A stretch of DNA of 64,000 bases from Corynespora cassiicola (GCA_022059125.1 JAEUWY010000005.1:3100001-3164000); one strand, 5' to 3'; shown: positions 1-12,430, numbered from the stretch's first letter. Numbers and translations are program-made. Notes: generated by a model from the letters alone, not told the origin.

Positions 1-1723
1 TTCCGGTAACTATGTATAGGCGGGCGTGCGGTGCTTGGAGACGCCCTGGGGGGTCGCGTGCTCGCGAGGAATGACTTTGTAATTTTTGAGATATACGAGG
101 CGGTCAGAGCCTCACCGGATGCAGATAGCACATGAATGAAGCGGTGTTATTTGGCGGTGTGATGCCGCCGAACCACAAAATGCAGAAGAGACGGTGTTCA
201 GGGCGGGCGTGGGCCTAGCAGCTGGTCGGCGGGTTTGACATGTGCGCTCTGGCTGTGCAACTGCGGCATTTCCAGCATGATCCCTATTTGGGCGTCTGAG
301 GCCGTGAGACGGCGGGAATTGCTGCAAGCAATCTGGCAGTTGGGCTCGGCATCGTGGGTGGTCGTGGGCAGTCGTGGGCAGTCGTGGGCAGTCGTGGGCG
401 GCCGTGGGTGGCGCCGGGATGAATTGGAACGAGCCTGGGGCCAGCTCGGGATTGACTTTTCCCCCCATTGACCCAGGGCTGGGGGTTCTCGGGAGACGCT
501 GTCGCAGGCTGGCGTCGACTCCGTCTGTCCGAGGCGTCGTCGCTGGGCCGCGCTGGGCCATAGGGCGGGCATGCAATCATGGGGCAGGGATTTGATAATG
601 GCGCATCGAAAACGGGCGAAGAGGAACCGGAACGCAGGCGGCTGGCTCTATCTGCACCGCCACCGGGGGCCCTCTCCGGCACGGGCTAGGGCACGATGCG
701 GCGCTGGAGCGCTGCATGCCGCGTCCTGCGTCGTGTGCTGGTACAACAGGAGCTGGACGACGTGGTGCCGGGCAGGGGTGGTAGAGGCGCACCGCGGGTA
801 TCCTCGGGCTGGACAGGACGTGCGCGCGCCGCATGGCCAGCACCGTGGCCAGCAAGAAGGCCCGGAGCTGGCGACGAGAGCCAAATGGCCCAACTGGCGG
901 ATGCACGACGAGCCATGACTAACCGTCCGGAGCGGCGTGTGGGTTGCTGTGGAGATGCTGGGGGAGGGAGGGCTGGGCGCAGGGCCGCTTCCGGCGCCCA
1001 GCAGCGGCGGGTGTGACATCAGCTTTGTTGCGGGGAAGAGCCGATGATGCACGCTGCGCCAGACCGCGGCCAGATTTCGTCCTCGCAGCCTCCCAAGCAC
1101 TTCTGACGGCGGCAAGGCCAGTGCCTCGGACCCCGTTACTCAGGCTGGCCGTGTTCGAGCCACTCGAGCCCTCGCTCCCCCCGCTGGTGCGCCTGGAGCT
1201 CCCGCAGCGCGACCCCCCCCGTCATGTGAGAAGATCACCTCGACAATGACATCGTCCTGACCGCAGCATCGCACGAACGGGCGCCTCGCCTTTGTCTCGC
1301 AGGTCCCCCCAGGCCCCTCGCGGCTCCGTCGCCATGGGGGTTCTTTCAGCGCGCCGCCAGCGCCCCATGAAGCTGCTGGTGGAAACGTACAACCGCCCTT
1401 CCCGATCCACCCTGCCGTCCCCGAGCGCGTCTTCAATCGCAACTTTCCGACTTCTCCCGCATCCTCATCCTCAGCCACGCGGTCTGTGCCGACCTGCTCT
1501 GCAATCCAATCAGCCGTGCTGGGATCCTGGCCTAGTGTCTGCATACGGTTTGATCAAGGCCAACGTCGTCAGTATGGCTTCTTCTATTAAAGCCCCCCAG
1601 GACCCCCTCCTTCGAACTGCAACCCCAGCTCCTTTGGCCCAAGACTTTGTCCGTCAGCAGGTGTCCAAGCAACAACGCTCCAACTTCCACTCTTCATCCA
1701 TACAATCTGGCGTAACTGTCAAG
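1..1723. other. Upstream region of PEP carboxykinase, no gene seen
   Basis: All reading frames here are short or low in complexity and none resembles a protein I know. The stretch holds a 10-bp tandem repeat at about 351-410 and probably the promoter and 5' leader of the PEP carboxykinase gene. An in-frame ATG at 1574 would add 50 residues to that protein, but they have no counterpart in the family, so it is more likely leader sequence. Confidence 0.5.
351..410. repeat. 10-bp tandem repeat (GTCGTGGGCA)n
   Basis: The decamer GTCGTGGGCA occurs three times exactly from 361, followed by diverged copies and preceded by a similar GTGGGTG-containing unit. It is a short minisatellite in non-coding DNA. 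The overlapping small open frames on both strands are by-products of the repeat. Confidence 0.85.
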
Positions 1724-3913
1724 ATGGTTTCTCAAAGCGTCAACAAGACCTCCCTCCACCCTACCGGCGTCCAGTACGTTGCCCTCTCTTTCTGCCCAGC
1801 CTCCACCGAGGCCAATGGCCCGGCCGTTTGCATCCCCGAGACTAACCGCCGCGTCCAGGCCGACCAAGGAGCACACCGAGATTGAGGAGGAACTCCACGA
1901 CCGTGCTCACATCGACTATGACCGTGTAGCCATCGTAGGTCACCCCTGCCCCCGTGACAACCTCGGGCCACGCCGCTGACTCTTGCTCTCCCCCGCTCCA
2001 GGTTGCAAACCCGTCCGTGGCAGCTCTCTACGAGGACGCGCTCGTGTACGAGTCCGGCTCGGCCATCACATCAAGTGGCGCCCTCTCCGCATACTCAGGT
2101 GCCAAGACGGGTCGTTCGCCCTCGGATAAGCGAATTGTGGAGGAGGACTCGTCCAAGAAGGATGTGTGGTGGGGACCAGTCAACAAGCCGATGACACCCG
2201 ATGTAAGCTTTTTTTCTCCCGCACTCCCATCCGACTTTCGCCTTCGTCTGCTTCGCCTTTTGGCTTGTGATGGGGCGGGCGACGTCATGCTCACTGGTGG
2301 AGCAACCGACCTGAGGTTGTCGCCGGCCGCCATCCCTGCACGCCTCGTGCATGGCGCGGCTTCCCCGCATCGCGCATCGCCCTGTCATGCACGACTGTTG
2401 GCGATGCGGCCGTCGACCCATGTGCCTTGGGCTGCCCCTCGGCTGCCCCTCGGCTGCCCCTCACGTGCCTCGCGTGCCTTCCTTTTCCCCTTTGCTAACC
2501 ATTACATCAGGTCTGGCGCATCAACCGCGAGCGTGCCATCGACTACCTCAACACCAGGAACCGCATCTACGTCGTCGATGGCTTCGCCGGCTGGGACGAG
2601 CGCTACCGCATCCGCGTGCGCGTCGTCTGCGCCCGCGCCTACCACGCCCTCTTCATGCGCAACATGCTCATCCGCCCGTCGCGCGAGGAGCTGGAGCACT
2701 TCCACCCCGACTACGTCATCTACAACGCCGGCGCCTTCCCGGCCAACAGGTACACCAGCGGCATGACCTCATCCACCTCGGTCGCCATCAACTTTGCCGA
2801 GAAGGAGATGGTCATCCTCGGCACCGAGTACGCCGGCGAGATGAAGAAGGGCATCTTCACCGTGCTCTTCTACGAGATGCCCGTCAAGCACAACGTCCTG
2901 ACCCTGCACTCGTCCGCCAACGAGGGCAAGAACGGAGACGTGACCGTCTTCTTCGGCCTGTCGGGCACCGGCAAGACCACCCTCTCCGCCGACCCCAAGC
3001 GTGCCCTCATCGGCGATGACGAGCACTGCTGGAGCGACAGGGGTGTCTTCAACATCGAGGGCGGCTGCTATGCCAAGTGCATTGGCCTGTCCGCCGAGAA
3101 GGAGCCCGACATCTTCAATGCCATCCGCTTCGGCTCCATTCTCGAGAACGTCGTCTTCGACCCCACCTCGCGCATTGTCGACTACGACGACGACACCCTC
3201 ACCGAGAACACTCGCTGTGCCTACCCCATCGAGTACATTGAGAACACCAAGATCCCCTGCATCTCGGACAACCACCCCAAGAACATTGTCCTCCTCACCT
3301 GCGATGCCCGCGGTGTGCTGCCCCCCATCTCCAAGCTCAACAAGGAGCAGACCATGTACCACTTCATCTCTGGCTACACCTCCAAGATGGCTGGCACCGA
3401 GCAGGGTGTGACGGAGCCCCAGGCTACCTTCTCGTCTTGCTTCGCCCAGCCCTTCTTGGCCCTGCACCCCATGCGCTATGCCAGCATGCTCGCCGAGAAG
3501 ATGGAGGAGCACAAGGTCGATGTCTGGCTGCTCAACACCGGCTGGGTCGGTGCTGGTGCCACCACCGGCGGCAAGCGTTGCCCTCTCAAGTACACTCGTG
3601 CCATCCTCGATGCCATCCACTCGGGCGAGCTCGCCAAGTCCGAGTACGAGACGTACGAGACGTTCAACCTTTCCGTCCCCAAGACCTGCCCCAACGTGCC
3701 CGACGAGCTCCTCAACCCCGCCAAGTCGTGGAACGGCACTGCCAACTTCAAGGAGGAGGTCGAGAAGCTCGGCCGCCTCTTCATGGAGAACTTCAAGAAG
3801 TACGAAGACCAGGCCACGACTGAGGTCATCAAGGCTGGTCCTCACGTATGCTGCTGCCCGAAGCACTAAGCATGGTTCAACACACTTTTCTTACACTTCT
3901 ACAGATTGACTAA
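1724..3913 (+). CDS. PCK1: Phosphoenolpyruvate carboxykinase (ATP), gluconeogenesis
   Basis: Cytosolic enzyme converting oxaloacetate plus ATP to PEP and CO2, the committing step of gluconeogenesis (acuF in Aspergillus, PCK1 in yeast). Proposed exons are 1724-1773, 1859-1934, 2002-2202, 2511-3845 and 3905-3913, giving about 556 residues, normal for the family. Visible motifs are [15 protein letters not shown] near the N-terminus, the P-loop [11 protein letters not shown] at about residue 258, LIGDDEHCW just after it, and [12 protein letters not shown]. The start at 1724 ([13 protein letters not shown]) aligns with the fungal N-terminus; the ATG at 1574 is less likely. The third intron is unusually long at 308 nt. 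The 3' end is uncertain: without the last 59-nt intron (GTATGC...CTACAG) the frame stops at 3869 with a Cys-rich tail (CCCPKH), whereas splicing gives the usual short ending after AGP. Confidence 0.95.
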
Positions 3914-4802
3914 AACTTCCCATTTCCTTTAGCCATCCTCGGTCGTCACGACTCCGGACGAGGTTTCTCCTACATACCATGGCTCATGCCCTTTCTGTTC
4001 CTTTTCTTACAGCAAAATTTCTTCTCATGTACCTAATTTCTCAGGTCCCACGACCATCCTGTATTTCGACCGACTAATCTTGGACGAACGCGCCGAGGCT
4101 GTTCCTCAGCCTCCTTCACCTGATGATACCGCAGTATCTGCTCTCGAGCCCCCCCCCCCCCCCCCCGGAGTTTGGGTTTGGAATTGCATGCTGGAGATTT
4201 GCATAGGGGACGAGTGGAGCTGGATGAATTGATTTTAGATGCTTTCTATTTGGGCATATCTACCAAAATGGACTTTTTTTCAAAATAACCATCGTCTTCG
4301 TTGCTTCCGGTGATTGTCTGTATTTGATCCTAATGTGTGCTCTGTGTGCCCGCTAACCAGATGGCGAATTGATTGGTGCAATGCGGTGGAGAGTATTCAA
4401 CACCAGGATTGGGAAGCGCCTCAGGCCCGAGAACACCAGACGGACCAAGGGAGCTGAATCGAGCGGCACATTGGCGATAGGATGGTCGGGAAAGTAGATC
4501 CCCCACGTATGCCACCATGCCACGAGATGACCCCCGTGCGTCCCGCCGTGTCACCCACATGTCATACATGCGCAGCGCACATGACGCTACCGCCATGATG
4601 TGCAGCAAGGCAGAAGCAAAGGAACCTGTGTTCGCGCAATAACGGTGGTGCATAATCGATAAGCCTCGGAGATAAGTATCCCTTGTCCGATCGGCTGCCA
4701 AGACCTGACGTCCAAGCTCCCGCCCACACCGACAACTCATCACAAAGCTTCCGCCAGTAAACACAATGCGCCCGCTCCTCCCCCACCACCTCAGACGACA
4801 CA
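3914..4802. other. Intergenic: PEP carboxykinase 3' region and TAPT1 promoter
   Basis: No gene seen. The stretch contains a run of about 18 C residues at 4149-4166 and T-rich stretches near 4270. The part next to 4803 probably holds the TAPT1-family promoter. Confidence 0.5.
4149..4166. repeat. Poly-C homopolymer run
   Basis: About 18 consecutive C residues lie downstream of the PEP carboxykinase gene. A run this long is prone to length error in sequencing. Confidence 0.9.
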
Positions 4803-7736
4803 ATGAGTGGGGCGACTTCATCCGCGCCGAGCGGTGAGACGCCCATGGCCGACCAACTACCCACGCCGTCTGTATCGCCAGAGCCCGACGACGTCGTACT
4901 GGTCCTTGACGAAGGGCACCTTCTCGACACCGAAAATGCCACCGTACCACAGAATCTTGGTGAAGAGAAGGCGGACATCCAGTTGGTCTCTTTCGTTGCC
5001 CCTAGGAGCAGGAGACCTAGTCTGGGCGAAGAAGCTGCCGTGTCGGACGCCAGTGAGAAGACGCGACATGTGCAGATCAAGAGGCCAGGCGATGGCCGGC
5101 GGAAGAGCAGCGTCTCCGAACACGACAAATTGCTGAGGCTCAGCCCAAAGCAAATACACGACCTGACCAGTGAGCCTGCGAGTATTCCGGTGCGAACGGC
5201 AACCCCCATCCCCGAGGATGTGCTCGAGGGCGACAAACCGGAGGTACAGGCGGACAGCACCACCAACAGCAAAGGGCTGGGTGTCACACTTGAGCCTCCG
5301 ATTGAACTCGGCGAAGCGTCAGAGAGAAGGAGTAGCTCTAGGAGCAGGGTCGTGTCTCAGGAAAAGGAGATTGTTATCGTCAAAGGGGCAGCTTCCCAGC
5401 TCAACGTCAATAGGCCGTCGCTGGGTGCGAGGTCTACCACCACACCCCCAATCATTCGCAGGAAGTACTCGGGCCAAAAGAGTCAGACACTGGATGGTGA
5501 AGAGAAGGATAAACGCCCTACCAAGCATGTTCCTCCTCCCTTGAACCTGGAGAAGGACAATCCCGGCCCGTCATTGAAAATCCCTCCCCAAGACCGGCAC
5601 AGAGACGCGCCATCCCCAATGCCGCCCTCGATTCCTCTCCCCCCAATGTCGATGCCGACTTTCCTCTCCCTGGAGCTTTCTGCGGAGCGGCCGTCACCAT
5701 TGTACATTTACCGGCCATCATCGAGCGATTTCCCGTATGAATCATCAAAGATCAAATACGAACGTCTCGTAAATTTCCTTTTTCTCCCGCCGAAATTGGA
5801 GAGCATACTGGGCTTTGGTGCACTCGCTTGTCTGGACGCCTGGATGCATGTCCTTACCATCCTCCCCATCCGGTTCTTCTTTGCATTAGGGATTCTCGTT
5901 AGATGGTGGGGTTATGTCATCATCAAAGAGTTCCGCGATATATGGAGCTTCGTCTATACAGGTATTGGAAGAATGTGGCGGCGGAGACGAAACACTGACG
6001 CGCCACCGACCCCCGTACTAAACACTCCAGCAGAAGAAGAGCCTCCTCCTCGTTCTCGCCGGCCTTCTATAACTGCTGCGTCGGCTCCAGCGTCTGGCCC
6101 CACGACGACTGCACGAGAGAATGGGAAGCCAGGAACGACGTTCCATTTTCCTGAACTGAAAGAGCCTCCAAAACGCCCCCGTAACAGCCGTTACCGACAT
6201 CGTCGAACAAAGTCAACACCCTCTGCGCTGCTCCCGAGCCACAAAGCCGACATTCTCAAAGGCCTCCTTGTCATTTCAAGCTGCGCCATCCTCATGCGAT
6301 TCGACGCGAGTAGAATGTACCATGGCATTCGTGGACAATCTGCTATCAAACTTTACGTGATCTACAATGTTCTCGAAGTCTGTGACCGCCTTCTTTCCGC
6401 CGTAGGTCAGGACGTACTCGAATGTTTGTTCTCACGAGAGACGCTGGATCGTAACGCCGATGGCCGAAGCAAAGTCATCAGACCATTCTGGATGTTTGTA
6501 CTCGCGCTCGTCTACAACGTTGCGCATGCAACGGCTCTCTTTTACCAGGTCATTACGCTCAATGTCGCGGTAAACTCCTACTCCAACGCTCTCTTGACTC
6601 TGCTACTTTCAAATCAGTTTGTCGAGATCAAGGGCACTGTCTTCAAGAAATTTGAAAAGGAAAATCTCTTCCAAGTCACCTGCGCCGATATTGTCGAGCG
6701 ATTTCAGCTCTGGCTCATGCTGCTCATCATCGCTATGCGCAACATAGTTGAAGTGGGAGGACTGAGCATCGGCAGCAGTACGTTCTGGAGCAATTCATTT
6801 GGTGTAGGCGGCAACTCAACGACCACTGCTCCTTTTTCAGCGTCTAGCATTATACCCTTGAGTTTCACGATTTTCCCCAAGTGGATCGGGCAAGTGCTCA
6901 ATCCCTTCTTGCTGGTCCTCGGAAGCGAGATGTTGGTGGACTGGCTAAAGCATGCCTACATCACCAAGTTCAACCAGACAAAGCCCGAGGTCTATGGCAA
7001 ATTCCTGGATGTGCTAGCGAAGGACTACTACTCCAACGTATGGCCCACCCGACCCTTCTTTCATAATATCACTAACGAAGATCAGGCTTTCACAGATCCA
7101 AACCTTACGCGTCGTCTCGGCCTTCCCGTCTTACCTCTTTCCTGTCTCTTCATTCGTGCTGCGATTCAAACCTACCACATGTTTATTGCAACGCACATGC
7201 CACTGCCATTCCCATCAACCAGCACCTCGCTAGCCTCCAATCCACCAACCTCCTCTCCTGCCACAACCGCGGCCCTTGCCCATATCGACCAGATTTTCCG
7301 TCGAGCACTGGGTCGCTCTACCTTTGGCGCTGGAGTGGCTGAGCAATCCTGGTACAATTTCTCTTCGTGGAGCCTCGATGACGCTATTGCCGGTGCCACC
7401 ATGCTCATCGTATTCCTGGTTGGCTATCTTTTCATCCTCGCCTTCAAGCTGATTCTTGGTATGCTGCTACTCAGAGTGGCACGTAACCGATACCACGGCA
7501 TGAAGCAGCGCGAGATGATGAGCGTCGAGACGGGAGGCAAGCGTATCGGCGGGTGGGGCGTTGTAGACGTGGATGAGGAGAAGCGTAGGTGGATCTACAG
7601 TGACGATCCTGAAGGACTGAGGAACTTGAAAGAAAGGGACGAAAAGCAGAGGCAGAAGGAGGAAAAAGAGCGCGAGCGTGGCACGAGCTTCGGTCATGTT
7701 AGCCGTTATGCCATGGTCGCGAAGAGGATCTGGTAG
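4803..7736 (+). CDS. TAPT1/Emp65-family ER membrane protein
   Basis: Single-exon gene of 977 residues in the eukaryotic membrane protein family that includes human TAPT1 and yeast Emp65. In yeast, Emp65 works with the SUN-like protein Slp1 at the ER to protect soluble proteins from degradation. Residues 1 to about 300 are acidic, Ser/Pro-rich and probably cytosolic. The family core begins at SSKIKYERLVNFLFLPPKLE (about residue 315), followed by hydrophobic segments around 330-390. The signature KLYVIYNVLEVCDRLLSAVG and the following GQDVLECLFS identify the family. More membrane segments follow, the last near residues 864-890, and the C-terminal tail is highly charged (KERDEKQRQKEEKERERG). The long disordered N-terminus is usual for filamentous fungi. 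The family is secure; the exact role here is inferred. Confidence 0.92.
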   Translation: MSGATSSAPSGETPMADQLPTPSVSPEPDDVVLVLDEGHLLDTENATVPQNLGEEKADIQLVSFVAPRSRRPSLGEEAAVSDASEKTRHVQIKRPGDGRRKSSVSEHDKLLRLSPKQIHDLTSEPASIPVRTATPIPEDVLEGDKPEVQADSTTNSKGLGVTLEPPIELGEASERRSSSRSRVVSQEKEIVIVKGAASQLNVNRPSLGARSTTTPPIIRRKYSGQKSQTLDGEEKDKRPTKHVPPPLNLEKDNPGPSLKIPPQDRHRDAPSPMPPSIPLPPMSMPTFLSLELSAERPSPLYIYRPSSSDFPYESSKIKYERLVNFLFLPPKLESILGFGALACLDAWMHVLTILPIRFFFALGILVRWWGYVIIKEFRDIWSFVYTGIGRMWRRRRNTDAPPTPVLNTPAEEEPPPRSRRPSITAASAPASGPTTTARENGKPGTTFHFPELKEPPKRPRNSRYRHRRTKSTPSALLPSHKADILKGLLVISSCAILMRFDASRMYHGIRGQSAIKLYVIYNVLEVCDRLLSAVGQDVLECLFSRETLDRNADGRSKVIRPFWMFVLALVYNVAHATALFYQVITLNVAVNSYSNALLTLLLSNQFVEIKGTVFKKFEKENLFQVTCADIVERFQLWLMLLIIAMRNIVEVGGLSIGSSTFWSNSFGVGGNSTTTAPFSASSIIPLSFTIFPKWIGQVLNPFLLVLGSEMLVDWLKHAYITKFNQTKPEVYGKFLDVLAKDYYSNVWPTRPFFHNITNEDQAFTDPNLTRRLGLPVLPLSCLFIRAAIQTYHMFIATHMPLPFPSTSTSLASNPPTSSPATTAALAHIDQIFRRALGRSTFGAGVAEQSWYNFSSWSLDDAIAGATMLIVFLVGYLFILAFKLILGMLLLRVARNRYHGMKQREMMSVETGGKRIGGWGVVDVDEEKRRWIYSDDPEGLRNLKERDEKQRQKEEKERERGTSFGHVSRYAMVAKRIW

Positions 7737-10700
7737 CTCGGTAGGACTGCGGCTTGACCATGTGCTCGTAGCCTAGCAGGATAGCCTTGAGTCAACGGAT
7801 GAATGAATGAAACGATGAATATCATGAATCAACGGAATCTCTGGATCTATTTTTTTTGTCCCGATTGCTGATTCCTGAGCCCGCGGTACGCTTAGTGAGC
7901 CTAAGGAATGAATTTGCCCCCTTCACACATGAAGATCGTCAATAAGACCATGTACATGTGCCGGACAAGATATAACTCTAGTGGTGAGTCTTACCAACCC
8001 AACCCACTCATAATAAGATACAGGACAATAGAGCAGCCATCTATTGCGCAACACCGACTTTTTGCAACGGAATTTGCCGTCCCAAACTCGCGTGAAATCT
8101 TACCGCAATTCCCAACGCCGACCAAACATGTCTTTCCCATCTAGTACACAAACTTTTATCTGACTGACACTTGCAACTCGACTCGCCGAGTAACCTACCC
8201 AGCTCAACACCAGAAAACGTGCTCACGAGTCATATTCTTGCTCATCTCATGCCCAGCATCACAGAACAGACGTCCAAGCAACCATCGCTCACCGCAAAAC
8301 GCCTCACAATCCACATGCTCTCCCATCTTGCGTGGAATCGACGCGGCCCGTTCATCGGCCCCTCCCTCCCCTGGCCAGACCATTGCTGCGCTCCACTCGC
8401 ACTCGCACTCCCACATTACGCAGACCCCACATTCCCAAACGCACCGCTTCGCCCTGCCCTGCTTCACGCTTGTCACAATTCACCGGATGTATGCATGTAT
8501 GCACGCACGTACACACGTACTTAGCATACGTGCCAAAACCCCCCACACACACCACGCCACCGCACCAGACAGATCCCATCACCCAGCCCACCCACCTTGG
8601 CAACCTAGCAGCACAACCCACATCCTAGTGGTGTTACTACTACGTAGACACTACGACCCTCCCATCCTCCCATCGGGGACCCCGAGCGCCATGGTTGGCC
8701 CAGCCACGTATCCGCGACAGCTCGTCCCGACGGCTAGCAGCCCCAATCACGATACGACCAACATCCGCATCTAGCAAACCTTAACTCCGAGAAAAATTCG
8801 AAAATGAACTCGAAATTTCACAGACAGAACCCCCTTTTCCTACTCGCCTTCCCCCGATTGGGACAGGGCGGATCCTTCACACTGAACGAGGGGTCTTCGG
8901 ATGTGTTCCGGAGTACGTACGTGCATGCGTGCGTATGAACTACTCACAACTCCAGCGGAGATAGGCACAACTGTCAAAAGAGGGAGGTTTTTTTTTCCCT
9001 TCAAAAAAAGGGGCCCGGAGGGAAGGGGGGAATGTTGCCTCAGCGGGCTTGCAGCCGTGCCGGCACACCTTCCCTCCCCACCACCCTACCACCAACCAAC
9101 TCACCCCAAATCAACCAAAAACCTTGACGTTTTTTTTTTTGCCTCCTTACCCCCTCTCTCCTCCCACTCACCCGAATTGGGAATTTCCCCACGCCACGCC
9201 CGCGCGTGCATCCGTGGCCCGCGCGCTCGCTCTATGGCCCTAGGGGCCTAGTATAGTGCGTACGTAGGTGCAAGATTGCCGCCATCCGAGCTCTGCACGT
9301 GGCCGGGAATTGTCCGACGATCTCGCAGGCGAGGAATTTTTTCTTTTGCTACGAGGGTGAACTTTTCCTGACTTCAAGTTTTTTTGTCTTGGGCTGGACC
9401 AAGGCTTGCTTTAGGGGGAAAGAGGGTCGGCGAGGTGAAGTGATGGTAGTGTTCGGCGTGTAGCTAGTCATGACCATTTGTTCCAGAGGGTGTTGTTCAA
9501 TGGTGATCATGACCGAGGACCTAGAGGATTGAAGATTGCTACTAACTGTTATAAGGTATTCATCGTTCTCGGATGACGAACATATCATGGGAGGACTAGG
9601 CAAGGCATCGCGAGCGCCACGGGGGAGGCATGGCGCAATGGAAGAGCGTGTAGGGTTAGAGGGCGCGCTAATGCCACGTGCTGCGTGAACGACTCGGGGG
9701 TTTTTTTGTTTTTGGACGTGTGGGTGGAGCTCCATTGCGGGAGTGTGATGGTGTGCAGGGGGTGCGTGGTATGATGGTGGTGTTGGTGATGGACGATGCG
9801 CGTCTAGGGACCCGACGACGACCATGAGCCGGCATCGTGTGGCCTGATGTTTGCAGATTGGGAAGAGGAGTGCGTGGGACGAGATCGAGGCTGTCACGAT
9901 GTGGAGATTGCCCAAGATCTAGATTTCCGAGATTGCCCGTTCGATTGGAGCTGGTGCGTGACTGTGAAGTTTTTTTTTTTTTCATCTCTCTAAATTCCCC
10001 TTCAAGAGTATCATTTCCGTGAAGGCGACGAATCTGGGCATTCTTCCCCTGCCTATGCGCACTATGGGTTGACTTGATCGTGGCAGGTCAATTGGACCCT
10101 GATTCTGTGGATTTTTTTTGGGAGGAAGAAAAGAAAAACAGCCTGTCTCGCCTTGTAAAAAGATTCTCCAGGTAGACTTTCCGAGTGGATGTTCACATCT
10201 GATGGGTCATGGTGGGGAAGGGGGAGTGCATGTGTATGTGTCGATCTCCCGCCTTGGGCAGACTAAACAGGCAGTGCAGGTGAAGTACAGCCATGCGCAT
10301 ACACTGGCGTCGGGCTAATTGGGCATTACCTCCAAGCCTTATCGAGATCTTGCACAAGTGAAGCGCAGCAGCTACACATTGGCATTCTTGGCTTGGGGGT
10401 TCCAACTCTGTCAACTGGAAGCGTCCCTCCTGTTTCGCCAGACGTACGCGTCGCCGAATGCAGCTTTGTCTGAGTGCTACGTTCCTGCTCATCCGATTGA
10501 AAGATGAACGATAACGTGAGGATAAGGTTCGACGAGCTCATGACCGAGAAGGTTGAGAGCTAAGTACGCCTTGACTGCGGCTCCGCATTCTTGACAATGC
10601 CTGCTAAAAATCGCCGGCCATCTGGCTCTGCGTCGCCGTCTTGATTGGCGATCGGGCTAGAACAGCAAGTCTCGCATCGGTCACCCTAGAGCTGCATGGC

Positions 10701-12430
10701 GCATCACCATGTAAAACTCCTGCATGATGCCATCACCGCTCGTACATCAAGCCTGTGGGCTCCGTGTGATATCAAAGCGTGAGAAGATTATTATCCGCTC
10801 ATCATTTCGGCAGAATGGAAGTTGGGCTGAGGAAGGTGTGTCGCAGACTAAGTTGACACTTGATGGAACGGTCCGAGTCAACATGAAGCCACAACATGGT
10901 TACACATGAGGCGTGGGAGCAACGCATTGTCCGACCCTTGGGAGATGGTTCGTTCCATGTAAGCTTCCTGGAGAATTCTGGATGTGTGGTATAAACCATG
11001 CTGCACAAGAACAGTTATCCCGGAGCTAGTGGACTGGCCACTGAACGATGAAGCCGATGAAAGTAAGAGTGCGGCACCTGAAACACATGGCAATGGCCTA
11101 GATTGTTTTCCGGAATTTTCTGGAATTTTTGCCGGCAACGAGCCACGTCCACTTTTCATTCCGGCTGAAAATAGAAGTCGGACATGAAACGTTTCTGAAA
11201 AGCAGGAGCAATCCCTGAAGATGGATGCAATTCCCAGAAATCGATGCACTCGCCCAAAAGTTCCACCACGATCCCCACGTGTTTGACACAAATTTAGAGA
11301 ACCTGGCTATGGCTCACCATTCCTGTGCTATGACTAGGTAAGGAATTGCCTGAAAATGAAGGGCGAGGGCCAGTTACAATTGCTTGGACCTGGAGGTGGC
11401 AGTCTAGTACTACAGATGGACAATGTGGGCACATCATTCCTGTCTGGCTCGAGAGGTGTTTTTCACTCTCCATCGGAAGTCATCCCAGTCTTTCTCAATG
11501 GCTGTCAAACTTCGTTCGAGGCGTCTCACACCTGCCCACACGATGACGTAGAGCCTGCGCTATGCCAAAAGCAGTTTCTTCGCACAATGGGCTTCGTTGA
11601 ATTGGAGGAAATCGTCTAGACCTCCGGCGAGTAATCGAAGCCTGGGAATGCCTGGTCAGGTTGATGCAGCCACGTCTGTTTGAGCGGCCAGGTCGAATTG
11701 CCCTCGCGTGCGCATGACCGATGCCGATGCTCCTGGGCTCTGTTCCGCTTGTTTCCAGCAGTGTCCACATGGTGGGTCGAGTGGTCGGTCGGTACGGCAC
11801 AGTGATCCCGGACGAACTTAGACTGGCACAACATGCCATGAAGAAAAAAAACTCGAGCTCAAAAGAGAGAAAAAGGTCTGTGGCTTATGTCAGTAGTCCA
11901 ACAATGGAGCACCTCCGAAATTCGAGCATTGAATTAGGTTGAGGCGTATGTTCATAAAAAAAAATTGGGTATTGCAAGTTGAGATATCCAAGAAAGTTGA
12001 GATGCCCTCGGCCCTTCTCTTCCCTTCTCTTCCAAATTGTGCCTTTCCTTGAAATACCTGTCTCTTCTCCAAATAGAATCTTCTCAATATACAACGGCGT
12101 GGCGCGGGCCCTCGTATGCCCTCGGCCACTGGAGCAGATCTTGTTCCAAATCTAGCGTACAGTCCAGAAATCGTACGCTCGGGATGCAAGCGTAGCGTTC
12201 AAGCAAACACGCCGACAACGCCAACTTGCATGCTAATCCATGGTATGGGGTCGATGCAAGTATCTTTTATGCAAAATACAAATCCGAGAAGCAAAAGCTG
12301 CAGCAGGCAGCCAGTCGAGGTGGTATGGTGCCGATTACGCCCAAAACTCCGCGCAGGTATATCGGGATGAAAGTGAAAATAAAACGGAAAATCGTCAATG
12401 CCATGGTCTGAATCAGTCGATATAGGGGCA
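7737..12430. other. Large intergenic region, no gene seen
   Basis: About 4.7 kb between the 3' ends of the TAPT1-family and YANK kinase genes, which converge on it. The many short open frames lack recognisable motifs, plausible splice chains or conserved-looking composition. It contains C-rich tracts (8,160-8,800), T and A homopolymers (about 9,130, 9,970 and 10,110) and alternating purine-pyrimidine stretches near 8,485 and 8,915. A non-coding RNA or fast-evolving short gene cannot be excluded. Confidence 0.4.
8485..8522. repeat. Alternating purine-pyrimidine tract (TATGCA/CACGTA-like)
   Basis: An almost strictly alternating purine/pyrimidine stretch made of GTATGCAT, GCACGCACG and TACACACGTA units. 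Such tracts can adopt Z-form DNA. A similar shorter stretch (GTACGTACGTGCATGCGTGC) lies near 8,913-8,933. Whether either has a function is not visible. Confidence 0.5.

Noticed and set aside
2769..3866. 365-codon open frame on the minus strand inside PEP carboxykinase
   Set aside because: It mirrors the GC-biased third positions of the plus-strand exon. The peptide is a Leu/Gly/Val-rich string without domains, and the sense strand is an unmistakable enzyme.
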